7,217 bases of DNA from Candidatus Nomurabacteria bacterium (GCA_003157195.1 PMIU01000014.1:1-7217), one strand, 5' to 3'. Shown: positions 1 through 5,673, numbered from the stretch's first letter. Program-made: numbers and translations. Notes: generated by a model not told the origin, from the sequence alone.

Positions 1-1
1 A

Positions 2-1207
2 AAACTTGGCAATGATAACGGGGCAGGCAGCTTGTGTACTGTTACCCTTTGGGGTACTGTGCCGACAAGTATGATAAATACTCCGCTGGACGATTTCAAT
101 AATGCCAACCCCACCTTTGTCGTGAAATATGTGCAGAAAATGCCTGATACTTTCGACCAAGACTTGCTCGAAGCGCTAGCCACCGGTTCGGGTCCGGATA
201 TGTTTTTCCTGCCGGACAATCTGGCATATCATTATGCCAATAAAATTTTTCCCATTCCATATGCGAGCTATCCACTTTCTTCTTTTGAAAATGTCTTTGC
301 CGGCGCGGGCGACGTTTTTCTGACCTCTAAGGGGATTCTGGCTTTCCCGATGTCTATCGACCCACTGATGATGTATTACAACAGAAGCATCTTGGATGCA
401 AACGGAGTGGTTTATCCTCCGGCTACTTGGGACGATTTAGTCAGTTTGGTGCCGACGCTTGTTCAAAGAGATAATTCGAATAAAATAATAAAGCCTGCGG
501 TAGCCATGGGACACTACTCGAATGTAAATAATGCCAAAGACATCTTGGCGGCATTGTTTATGCAAGCCGGAAATCCTATCGTTAAAGAAGCCAACGGAGT
601 TTTTGGTTCGACTTTGGATTCGACGGCCGGGAATCTTCCCGCAATTTTGAAATTTTACACGGATTTCGCCGACCCCAACAACAGCGCCACTTATTCTTGG
701 AATGCATCCTTCCCTAATTCTGTGGATGTTTTTTCGGCAGAAAACTTGGCATTTTATTTCGGTTTTGCCTCCGAACTCCCGACCCTAGTAAACAGAAATC
801 CCAATCAGAACTTTTTTGTCGCATCATTGCCTCAGATTAAAAATGCAAGTTTCAAGCTCACCAGCGCGCGAGTTACCGGTATCGCCATTTCGGCTTTTTC
901 AAAAAATCTTAACACGGCCTTTACAGCCGCGAGCCTGATGGCCACGACCAATTTTGCGGCGAAGTTCGCTACAGCTACGGGCACAGCCCCAGCCCGTCGA
1001 GATTTGCTTTCCACCAAGCCGGCAGATGCCTATTCGCCAATTTTTTACAGCTCGGCCTTGTATGCGAGAAGCTGGCTTGACCCGTCATCCAAAGATACAG
1101 ATAGCGTTTTTAGTGGTATGATTAATAACGTGCTTTCCAATAATATGTCGGTGAGCGATTCGGTTAAAGACGCCAGCGCGAAGATGAGTCTTTTATTTAG
1201 CAGGTGA
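2..1207 (+). CDS. ABC-type extracellular solute-binding protein, family 1 (5'-truncated by the window edge)
   Basis: The frame is open to the left edge, so the start and any signal or lipoprotein peptide lie outside; an internal TTG at 32 is not a believable start. About 401 residues are visible, close to a full mature binding protein. Counting from that TTG, the sequence opens with VTLWGTVP, the usual first beta strand of SBP_bac_1 proteins. It then has a GSGPDMFFLPD strand (about residues 52-62), the hinge-region pattern FPMSIDPLMMYYNRSILDANGV followed by PPATWDDL (about 106-136), and a helical C-terminal lobe. Such proteins capture a ligand outside the membrane and pass it to an ABC permease; the ligand cannot be read from sequence. 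No permease or ATPase gene follows. The next gene starts within 15 bases and is a pilin, so the two are probably co-transcribed and this protein may be a surface component of the pilin locus. It ends at TGA 1205-1207. The family call is firm; the role is inferred. Confidence 0.85.
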   Translation, partial: KLGNDNGAGSLCTVTLWGTVPTSMINTPLDDFNNANPTFVVKYVQKMPDTFDQDLLEALATGSGPDMFFLPDNLAYHYANKIFPIPYASYPLSSFENVFAGAGDVFLTSKGILAFPMSIDPLMMYYNRSILDANGVVYPPATWDDLVSLVPTLVQRDNSNKIIKPAVAMGHYSNVNNAKDILAALFMQAGNPIVKEANGVFGSTLDSTAGNLPAILKFYTDFADPNNSATYSWNASFPNSVDVFSAENLAFYFGFASELPTLVNRNPNQNFFVASLPQIKNASFKLTSARVTGIAISAFSKNLNTAFTAASLMATTNFAAKFATATGTAPARRDLLSTKPADAYSPIFYSSALYARSWLDPSSKDTDSVFSGMINNVLSNNMSVSDSVKDASAKMSLLFSR

Positions 1208-1221
1208 TTTCGCAAAATCAG

Positions 1222-1590
1222 ATGAAAAAATTATTAATATATTTATTTGTGTTTATGTTGCTAGTTATGCCGGCTTTTTCTCTAGCGGCAGGCTTGGTGC
1301 CTTGCGGTGGCGCAAAAGAACCTGCCTGCGATTTTAATACACTTATGGCTCTGGTTAACATGCTCATCAATTTTGTCCTTTATTATATGGCCATACCCAT
1401 AGCCGCCATAATGTTCGTGTATGCGGGTTTTGAATTGGTAAGTTCCGGGGGTAGCACGGAAAAGAGGGGGATAGCCCAGAAGGTTTTCACCAATGCCGTT
1501 ATCGGCTTGATTATCGCCGCGGCTGCGTGGCTTATCGTCAAGACATTATTATCGATTTTGGGTTATAACGGCGCCTGGATTGGTTTTTAA
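1222..1590 (+). CDS. VirB2/TrbC-like two-helix pilin, CPR type (paralogue 1)
   Basis: A 122-residue protein. I choose ATG 1222, which begins MKKLL and gives a clean signal peptide (about 1-23, ending FSLAA). A GTG at 1204 overlapping the previous stop would only add six residues and has no ribosome site. AGGTGA at 1202-1207 is a possible but distant Shine-Dalgarno (14 bases). The mature part has a cysteine pair (C28, C36, in a CGGAKEPAC pattern), helix 1 (about 44-70, with IPIAAIMFVYAGFE), a short polar loop with GGSTEKRG (about 76-83) and helix 2 (about 90-113). The two-helix, basic-loop layout is that of VirB2/TrbC pilins and the T4SS_pilin family, which are extracted from the inner membrane to build type IV secretion filaments. 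The CGG...C start is typical of pilins annotated in Parcubacteria as I recall them. It is the most divergent member of the array. Confidence 0.75.
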   Translation: MKKLLIYLFVFMLLVMPAFSLAAGLVPCGGAKEPACDFNTLMALVNMLINFVLYYMAIPIAAIMFVYAGFELVSSGGSTEKRGIAQKVFTNAVIGLIIAAAAWLIVKTLLSILGYNGAWIGF

Positions 1591-1608
1591 AAGAGGATAT
1601 TGTATAAT
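1580..1608 (+). promoter_or_regulatory. Possible promoter for pilin 2
   Basis: A perfect TATAAT lies at 1603-1608, preceded by TG, with a weak -35 match (TTGGTT, 1580-1585) 17 bases upstream, inside the end of the preceding gene. Only 9 bases separate the -10 from ATG 1618, so a transcript from here would have almost no leader. The -10 is convincing and the -35 is poor. Confidence 0.45.
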
Positions 1609-1617
1609 TAAGAAACA

Positions 1618-1998
1618 ATGAATAATTTTATAAAGAAAAATTGGCAGAAATTAACTTTACTTGCTTTTATTTCTATTTTACCTGTTATTTCTTTGGCCGT
1701 TGACGAAAATACTCCAAGCAATCCAAACACTCAAGGGAAAATTATAAATCCTCTTGGCACAACTAGTACTCTACCTGCTTTGATTCAAAAAATTCTAGAG
1801 GGCATGCTGAAAATCGGCATACCTATCGTAGCGCTGGCCATTATTTACTGCGGTTTTCTGTTTGTTTTTGCTAGAGGAAATTCGGAAAAAATCACCCATG
1901 CCAAAGATGCTTTGCTTTACACGATGATAGGCGCGGCGATATTATTAGGTGCGTGGGCGATAGCGCAGATGATATCTGCCACTGTTTTGGCGTTGTAA
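1618..1998 (+). CDS. VirB2/TrbC-like two-helix pilin (paralogue 2)
   Basis: A 126-residue protein with an N-terminal signal peptide (about 1-27, basic start then a hydrophobic stretch ending ISLA). A polar segment of about 30 residues leads to IINPLG (42-47), then helix 1 (about 63-85, GIPIVALAIIYCGFLFVFA), a charged loop RGNSEKITHAKD (86-97) and helix 2 (about 99-123, with GAAILLGAWAIAQMIS). The INPLG start, the ARGN loop and the LGAW helix are features I associate with CPR pilin-like proteins of the VirB2 class. There is no Shine-Dalgarno before ATG 1618 and a TATAAT sits just upstream, so it may be made from a nearly leaderless message. It lies 27 bases after paralogue 1. It could equally be a two-helix accessory membrane protein of the same apparatus. 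Confidence 0.75.
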   Translation: MNNFIKKNWQKLTLLAFISILPVISLAVDENTPSNPNTQGKIINPLGTTSTLPALIQKILEGMLKIGIPIVALAIIYCGFLFVFARGNSEKITHAKDALLYTMIGAAILLGAWAIAQMISATVLAL

Positions 1999-2027
1999 CA
2001 TTATTAATAATTTAACCAATAATTTTT

Positions 2028-2339
2028 ATGAATTTAGATTCCTGTGGAGATGGTTTGCTTGGTGTGTTGTGTAGAATAAATGGAGTTTTAGGGGCTGTTT
2101 TGCCGGTTTTAATTGCTTTAGGTGTTGTTTATCTTGTTTGGGGAATAGTACGTTATATGATTGGCGACAGTGAGGAAGCCAAAAAGAAAGGGAAAGATGG
2201 GATTATCTACGGTATCATTGGTTTGACAGTGATTGTTAGTGTGTGGGGGCTTGTCTATATCCTTGTTAATACTTTTAATTTAAACGACAATAATTACATC
2301 AATAAATCTGACCTTGATAAATTATTACCTAAACCATAG
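2028..2339 (+). CDS. VirB2-like pilin, type A, without a signal peptide
   Basis: A 103-residue type A pilin unit: helix 1 (about 17-44, with PVLIALGVVYLVWGIV), an acidic-then-basic loop with GDSEEAKKKGKDG (46-58), helix 2 (about 59-83, IIYGIIGLTVIVSVWGLVYI) and a polar tail ending LLPKP. The N-terminus starts at MNLDSCGDGLLGVLCRI and aligns with residues 33-51 of the mature region of 3252-3671, including both cysteines (C6, C15). The signal peptide of that sister gene is absent here, and a stop codon in the same frame at 2013-2015 shows it is not hidden upstream. Either helix 1 acts as an uncleaved signal anchor or the gene lost its 5' end in a duplication. There is no Shine-Dalgarno. It follows the previous gene by 29 bases and precedes the fusion gene by 12, so it is very probably co-transcribed. 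Confidence 0.75.
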   Translation: MNLDSCGDGLLGVLCRINGVLGAVLPVLIALGVVYLVWGIVRYMIGDSEEAKKKGKDGIIYGIIGLTVIVSVWGLVYILVNTFNLNDNNYINKSDLDKLLPKP

Positions 2340-2351
2340 AGCTGTATTTAT

Positions 2352-3059
2352 ATGAAAAAAAATTTATTAAAATTTACTCCCATACTAACGCTCTTAGCTT
2401 TTACTCCTTTTGTTGTTTCTGCTCAAACTACAAATGGTTTGACTGATGTAATAACAAAAATTAGTGCTCTTTTTAGCGCCATTTTGCCGGTTCTGGTTTC
2501 GTTTGGAGTGTTATATTTTATTTGGGGAATGGTGCAGTATTTCATTGCCGATGGAGAAGAGGCTAAAAAAAATGGCCGAGACAGAATTATTTACGGCATT
2601 ATAGGTTTGGCTGTGATTGTTAGTATCTGGGGACTTGTGGGTATTCTTAATCAAACCTTTGGCTTAGGTCAATCAACAGGTTTGGTTGGACAAAATTCTC
2701 CCGACCTTACTAATTTAGTAACCAAAGCAGGTCCCACTTCCGGTTGTCCTGACTTAAGCCAACCAAAACTTAAGGTTTCAGATTACTTGGATTATTTTAC
2801 TTGTGTTATAGGAGGTTCTGTAATCCCATTCATTTTTGCCTTGGCTGTGGTGATGTTTATTTGGGGAGTGGTCAAGTATTTCATCCTTAATGCTGATGAA
2901 GAAAAGAAAAGGGCAGAGGGCAAGCAATTTATGATTTGGGGGATTGTTGCGCTTGCAGTAATGCTTTCAGTGTGGGGTTTGGTCGGTATTTTAAAAACAA
3001 CTTTTGGTATCAACACGGGGAACTCGGTTCTTCCACAGGTAGTTCCTCCGACAAAGTAG
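2352..3059 (+). CDS. Double pilin: type A and type B VirB2-like units fused in one protein
   Basis: A 235-residue protein, about twice the size of its neighbours. It has a signal peptide (1-24, MKKNLL to VVSA). The type A unit (about 27-105) has helix PVLVSFGVLYFIWGMV, loop DGEEAKKNGRDR and helix IIYGIIGLAVIVSIWGLVGI. A flexible Gly/Ser/Pro linker follows (about 106-145). The type B unit (about 146-220) has helix IPFIFALAVVMFIWGVV, loop NADEEKKRAEGK and helix MIWGIVALAVMLSVWGLVGI, ending in KTTFGI. The A half is closest to 2028-2339 and 3252-3671; the B half is closest to 3678-4013. It should have four membrane helices with both charged loops on the cytoplasmic side and the linker outside. 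No ribosome site is visible before ATG 2352. A fused pair could set a fixed 1:1 ratio of the two subunits or act as a base or cap piece rather than a polymerising pilin. That role is inference; the duplication is read directly. Confidence 0.8.
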   Translation: MKKNLLKFTPILTLLAFTPFVVSAQTTNGLTDVITKISALFSAILPVLVSFGVLYFIWGMVQYFIADGEEAKKNGRDRIIYGIIGLAVIVSIWGLVGILNQTFGLGQSTGLVGQNSPDLTNLVTKAGPTSGCPDLSQPKLKVSDYLDYFTCVIGGSVIPFIFALAVVMFIWGVVKYFILNADEEKKRAEGKQFMIWGIVALAVMLSVWGLVGILKTTFGINTGNSVLPQVVPPTK

Positions 3060-3062
3060 AAT

Positions 3063-3091
3063 TTGCTTCATGTTTAGGCAGGGGGTATAAT
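3063..3091 (+). promoter_or_regulatory. Sigma-70-type promoter for the second pilin pair
   Basis: TTGCTT (3063-3068), a 17-base spacer and a perfect TATAAT (3086-3091) preceded by a G run. It starts just after the stop of the fusion gene and would begin transcription near 3098, giving a leader of about 150 bases before 3252. This would let the 3252-3671 and 3678-4013 pair be expressed apart from the upstream genes. Confidence 0.6.
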
Positions 3092-3140
3092 TAAAGGACA
3101 TTATTAGTTTATTATTAAAAAGTCGAAATTATTAATTAAG

Positions 3141-3253
3141 GATATGAATCCCGTTAGAAATTTACAAAACGGGGATATATCATAAAATAAAGAATATCGT
3201 ATTATCTTTATATATATTAAATATGTAAGGAGAGTATGATTTCTAAACGGGAT
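3141..3253 (+). promoter_or_regulatory. Leader with mutually exclusive hairpins reaching the start codon
   Basis: CCCGTT (3150-3155) can pair with AACGGG (3168-3173). That hairpin is extended outward by GATAT/ATATC (3141-3145 with 3177-3181) and closes a 12-base loop. The same left arm, read as ATCCCGTTAGAAAT (3148-3161), is complementary to 3239-3253 over 14 pairs with one bulged A; that right arm includes the first two bases of ATG 3252. The two pairings cannot form together. The only good ribosome site, AAGGAG (3227-3232), lies between the arms. It is either a translational switch or the ends of a small inserted repeat element; the sequence alone does not decide. Confidence 0.5.
3227..3232 (+). 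promoter_or_regulatory. Ribosome binding site with unusual spacing
   Basis: AAGGAG stands 19 bases before ATG 3252 (too far) and 3 bases before an out-of-frame ATG at 3236 (too near). The 3236 frame gives a 33-residue overlapping peptide ending at 3337. No in-frame start lies between the site and 3252, because TGA at 3237-3239 blocks the frame. It is the only clear Shine-Dalgarno among the + strand genes. Confidence 0.45.
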
Positions 3254-3671
3254 GAAAAAGAATTTAATGGTATTGTCAGGTTTGTTTTTTGCAATGGCGC
3301 CTATCGTCGCATTTGCGCAGGTTACCATTTCAGGTAGTGGTACCGCTTGCGACCCTGCCGCTTATGCCGGTCAGAATGCAACGTTATTCGGACTACTTTG
3401 CCGAATCGGTGTATTCCTAAACGCAGTTGTTCCTGTCTTAATAGCGCTTGGAGTAGTGTACTTCGTTTGGGGAGTTATTACTTTCGTTATTGCCAGTGAT
3501 GAAGAGGCTAAAACAACAGGCCGAAACAGAATTATCTACGGCATCATCGGTTTGGCTGTCATCATCGGTATGTGGGGACTTGTGAATGTTTTAAAGAATA
3601 CATTCTTCAATGTTGGAAACAATGCTAACATCACGCTTCCGACTGTGCCCGTCGTTATCCCTGGACAGTAA
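3252..3671 (+). CDS. VirB2-like pilin, type A (with signal peptide)
   Basis: A 139-residue protein. Signal peptide 1-22 (MKKNLM, hydrophobic core, cleavage after VAFA) strongly supports ATG 3252. The mature N-terminus carries two cysteines (C33, C50) around a Gly/Ala-rich stretch, followed by LLCRIGVFLNAV. Then come helix 1 (about 55-80, PVLIALGVVYFVWGVI), loop ASDEEAKTTGRNR (81-93), helix 2 (about 94-117, IIYGIIGLAVIIGMWGLVNV) and a Pro/Val-rich tail (TLPTVPVVIPGQ). This is the most complete type A unit in the window and the best candidate for a processed, secreted pilin. DNA similarity to the first half of 2352-3059 is visible by eye in the helix 2 region (for example 2580-2620 against 3526-3566), so the duplication is not ancient. 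It has its own promoter and a structured leader, and sits 6 bases ahead of the type B gene. Confidence 0.8.
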   Translation: MKKNLMVLSGLFFAMAPIVAFAQVTISGSGTACDPAAYAGQNATLFGLLCRIGVFLNAVVPVLIALGVVYFVWGVITFVIASDEEAKTTGRNRIIYGIIGLAVIIGMWGLVNVLKNTFFNVGNNANITLPTVPVVIPGQ

Positions 3672-3677
3672 AAATAA

Positions 3678-4013
3678 ATGATGATGGATTTATTACTTAG
3701 TTTATTTACTACAAAAGTAGCTTATGCTGAAAGCTTGAATGAATTTATTGCCAAGGCTGATAATCTGATTATCAACCCGCTCATTCTTTTTCTCTTTGCT
3801 CTGGCGGTGGTTTATTTTCTCTATGGTGTTCTCGAATTTATAATGAATCAAGAAAACGAAGAGAAAAAAACTGCCGGCAAGAGCCATATGCTCTGGGGCG
3901 TGGTGGGGATTACGATTATGCTTGGAGTGTTTACATTGATGAATATAGTTATAAGTACTTTTGGCATAAAAGGGATAACTCCTGAAACAGGGGAGGTGAA
4001 TTTGCCACAATAA
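3678..4013 (+). CDS. VirB2-like pilin, type B
   Basis: A 111-residue protein matching the second half of the fusion gene. It has a short N-terminal hydrophobic segment with an AYA cleavage pattern (about residue 17), helix 1 (about 31-56, NPLILFLFALAVVYFLYGVLEFI), loop NQENEEKKTAGKSH (57-70), helix 2 (about 71-96, MLWGVVGITIMLGVFTLMNI) and a tail after STFGIKGI. Three consecutive ATG codons (3678-3686) make the exact start uncertain by two residues. There is no Shine-Dalgarno; the gene begins 6 bases after the stop of its type A partner, so translation is probably coupled. It is the last gene before a strong terminator. The very short signal is unusual but is seen in other small Patescibacterial pilins as I recall them; helix 1 could instead be the export signal. 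Confidence 0.8.
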   Translation: MMMDLLLSLFTTKVAYAESLNEFIAKADNLIINPLILFLFALAVVYFLYGVLEFIMNQENEEKKTAGKSHMLWGVVGITIMLGVFTLMNIVISTFGIKGITPETGEVNLPQ

Positions 4014-4032
4014 AAAATTAAATAAAAATGCG

Positions 4033-4066
4033 AAAGGGCAGTTCGTCTCACGACGGCTGCCCTTTT
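4033..4066 (+). terminator. Rho-independent terminator closing the pilin block
   Basis: AAAGGGCAG (4033-4041) pairs perfectly with CTGCCCTTT (4057-4065). An inner CGTC/GACG stem (4044-4047 with 4052-4055) caps a TCAC loop, and the outer stem ends in TTTT. The A-rich flank on the left gives a T-rich tail on the opposite strand, so it can also stop the convergent - strand operon. Confidence 0.85.
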
Positions 4067-4177
4067 GATGTGCGTGCCGGCCCCCTCGGCGCGCGATATT
4101 TGCATGGGGCCTCCTTTCTTTGCGATCCGCTTTCGGCGGAGACCCTTATTGTGGCGCTGGTCGGGCGCTCGGCGTTT

Positions 4178-4690
4178 TTAACGTCGAATGTTGACTCTCT
4201 CGTACACCCACACTTTTACGTGTGGGTTTGCTTTGTCCGGCGACTCAAATTCTGTGTCGCCCGGATTAAAGCACTTTGGGGTGAAAAGCCCCCTTGCCGG
4301 CCGGTCGACCCAGTCGCATCCGTTATACTTGATGCGAAGTGGGTCACCGTCTGTCCGAATCTTGTAGTCATACCCTACAAAATTGCTGCAGGGCGTAACG
4401 CACTCGCCTTTGGGCACGAGCGCTTCGACGGTCTGCTGGGGTGGTGGGGGTGGAGGCAGTTTGCCGACGATGCATTTGCCGTCGCCAGCCTGACGATACG
4501 ACCCTGCGGGGGTTTTAACCCACTTGCCGTCCTCGTCGTCCTCGCCTTCCATCATGAAGCAGTTGGCGGGATTGGCCTTGGCTTTCGCCTCGGCCCTGGC
4601 CTCGGAGTACTTGTACTTGCCGTAGCCTACAACAAATACCACAGCGATTGCGAGAAACAGCAGGGTCAGATTCTTGCTAGGGGTGTTCAT
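4178..4690 (-). CDS. Membrane-anchored six-cysteine protein of unknown function
   Basis: A 170-residue protein that I do not recognise. One N-terminal membrane helix (about 8-23, TLLFLAIAVVFVVGYG) is followed by an Ala/Lys/Glu-rich helical segment (28-40). Next comes an acidic patch MEGEDDEDGKW (47-57), a run of proline (79-84) and a C-terminal domain rich in Gly, Asp and aromatic residues. Cysteines at 44, 73, 97, 101, 125 and 140 fit a small disulfide-stabilised domain on the outer face. The GKWVKTPAGSYRQ stretch looks like a short beta motif. The start is fixed by GGGAGG (4697-4702, - strand) six bases ahead and by the ATGA overlap with the SPFH gene upstream, so the two are translationally coupled and probably act together. 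The opposite strand holds a long open frame through the same bases, but this strand has the ribosome site, the signal anchor and the coupling. Confidence 0.7.
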   Translation of the reverse strand: MNTPSKNLTLLFLAIAVVFVVGYGKYKYSEARAEAKAKANPANCFMMEGEDDEDGKWVKTPAGSYRQAGDGKCIVGKLPPPPPPQQTVEALVPKGECVTPCSNFVGYDYKIRTDGDPLRIKYNGCDWVDRPARGLFTPKCFNPGDTEFESPDKANPHVKVWVYERVNIRR

Positions 4691-5577
4691 TTCTTGCCTC
4701 CCAGTCCTCCAATGACGTTGATGTCTCTGACATTCGGAATCCCCTTCACATCAATTACGTACTCTTGGATTCCAGGAATGTTCAGTTGCCGAATTGTCAG
4801 TTCGGCCTTCTCATCCGACATCACCTTCTTGAGTTCGGCCAGCGCTTCCGCGATGGACTTTGCTTTCGAGATGACGTCCCGGGCCTTCTGGGTCTCTTCG
4901 TCGTAGTCGACATCTTCCAGTCCGGCGCTTGAGTCGACTCCGTATTTCTCCTCAAATTCGAGAATCGCGGCCTTCTTCTTATCATTTCCACTGGCGTCCT
5001 TAATAACATTGCCAGTAGTGGGATCTGTTTCGAAGAAGACGATCTTATCGACGTTATCTTTCTTGAGGAGCTCCTTCGGATCTGTGCATAACCCGAAATG
5101 GTCAGAGAGCATCCTTGTGAAAAGGTTCCTTGCCGCCGCTTTCACTGTGTCTTTCGTGAAGCTAGCGAATGCCAGGACCCCTTCTTTGGTTGCCTTGGGA
5201 TGCAGAACAAACACATACTTCGCATCCATCAGCGCGCCTGCAGCAGTTGCCCAGGTTTCCTCCGGAATGTCTTTGAGTTCCGCGCGGAGGTCGACGAGTG
5301 TGCCGGGTCCTTCCCATAAGTATTTTCCATTTCGTCCTTGAAACATAACTCGCTGTTTTCCAGTGATGCTGTTAAGCACCGTGAGCGCGTGGTATTCGGG
5401 GGTGTCTTGTGTATAGGCTTGTGTCGTGAACGCCAGTATCACAAGTAAGATAACTACCCCTAGGAATCCAAAAATCCAATACAGTAGGATTCCCACGATT
5501 ACTGCCAGCGCGATGTCGATTACGATGACATCAACAGGCGTACTTGTCTGCGGGATGTTCAGTTTTCCGTTTGCCAT
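4687..5577 (-). CDS. SPFH (band 7/prohibitin)-like membrane protein
   Basis: A 296-residue protein. The N-terminus holds a hydrophobic hairpin or double helix (about 15-51). The next segment, EYHALTVLNSITGKQRVMFQGRNGKYLWEGP (about 61-91), matches the opening of SPFH domains, where the chain passes a beta strand (A-x-x-VLNxxTGK) into a glycine turn and a PWE-like motif. The body (about 92-205) contains KAAARNLFTRML. A late EEKYGV...LEDVDYDEETQKARDVISKAKSIAEALAELKK (about 209-251) resembles the SPFH end and start of the coiled coil. SPFH proteins form large membrane-associated rings or microdomains that organise proteases or other partners. The start has AAAGGAGA (5581-5588, - strand) at ideal spacing. 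It has a strong promoter and overlaps the next gene by ATGA. It is divergent and short in the coiled coil; the family call is likely, the function open. Confidence 0.65.
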   Translation of the reverse strand: MANGKLNIPQTSTPVDVIVIDIALAVIVGILLYWIFGFLGVVILLVILAFTTQAYTQDTPEYHALTVLNSITGKQRVMFQGRNGKYLWEGPGTLVDLRAELKDIPEETWATAAGALMDAKYVFVLHPKATKEGVLAFASFTKDTVKAAARNLFTRMLSDHFGLCTDPKELLKKDNVDKIVFFETDPTTGNVIKDASGNDKKKAAILEFEEKYGVDSSAGLEDVDYDEETQKARDVISKAKSIAEALAELKKVMSDEKAELTIRQLNIPGIQEYVIDVKGIPNVRDINVIGGLGGKK

Positions 5578-5624
5578 ATTTCTCCTTTAAAATTGTCAAA
5601 AATCTAGTGCTGTGATTCCCATAA

Positions 5625-5653
5625 ATTGTATCACAATAAAACAAAAAAGTCAA
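5625..5653 (-). promoter_or_regulatory. Promoter of the SPFH operon
   Basis: On the - strand TTGACT (5648-5653), a spacer of exactly 17 bases and TACAAT (5625-5630) make a near-consensus sigma-70 promoter. Transcription would start near 5618, giving a leader of about 40 bases with the ribosome site AAAGGAGA just before ATG 5577. The -35 box lies inside the 3' arm of the terminator of the preceding gene. Confidence 0.75.
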
Positions 5654-5673
5654 CCCCACGGGGCTGACTTTTT
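5644..5673 (-). terminator. Rho-independent terminator after the TIG-domain gene
   Basis: Nine perfect pairs (5644-5652 with 5665-5673), then one A-C mismatch and CCC/GGG around a four-base loop. On the - strand the stem ends in a run of T followed by TGTTTT. The mirrored A and T tracts would also make it work on the + strand, but no + gene precedes it. Confidence 0.8.

Noticed and set aside
3144..3185. 13-codon frame MNPVRNLQNG... as a gene
   Set aside because: The ribosome site AAGG is only 2 bases from the ATG and the frame mostly reads the hairpin. Kept only as a possible leader within the switch finding.
3848..4105. 85-codon - strand frame
   Set aside because: Most of it is antisense to the type B pilin and crosses a strong terminator; only its start signal is notable and is listed as a finding.
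4126..4140. TCCGC/GCGGA hairpin
   Set aside because: Five pairs without a T tail; too weak to call a terminator given the strong one nearby.
4028..4906. 292-codon + strand open frame through the middle block
   Set aside because: It lies antisense to two coupled - strand genes that have ribosome sites, membrane segments and an SPFH-like domain. It begins inside the terminator region and its translation has no domain or signal features.
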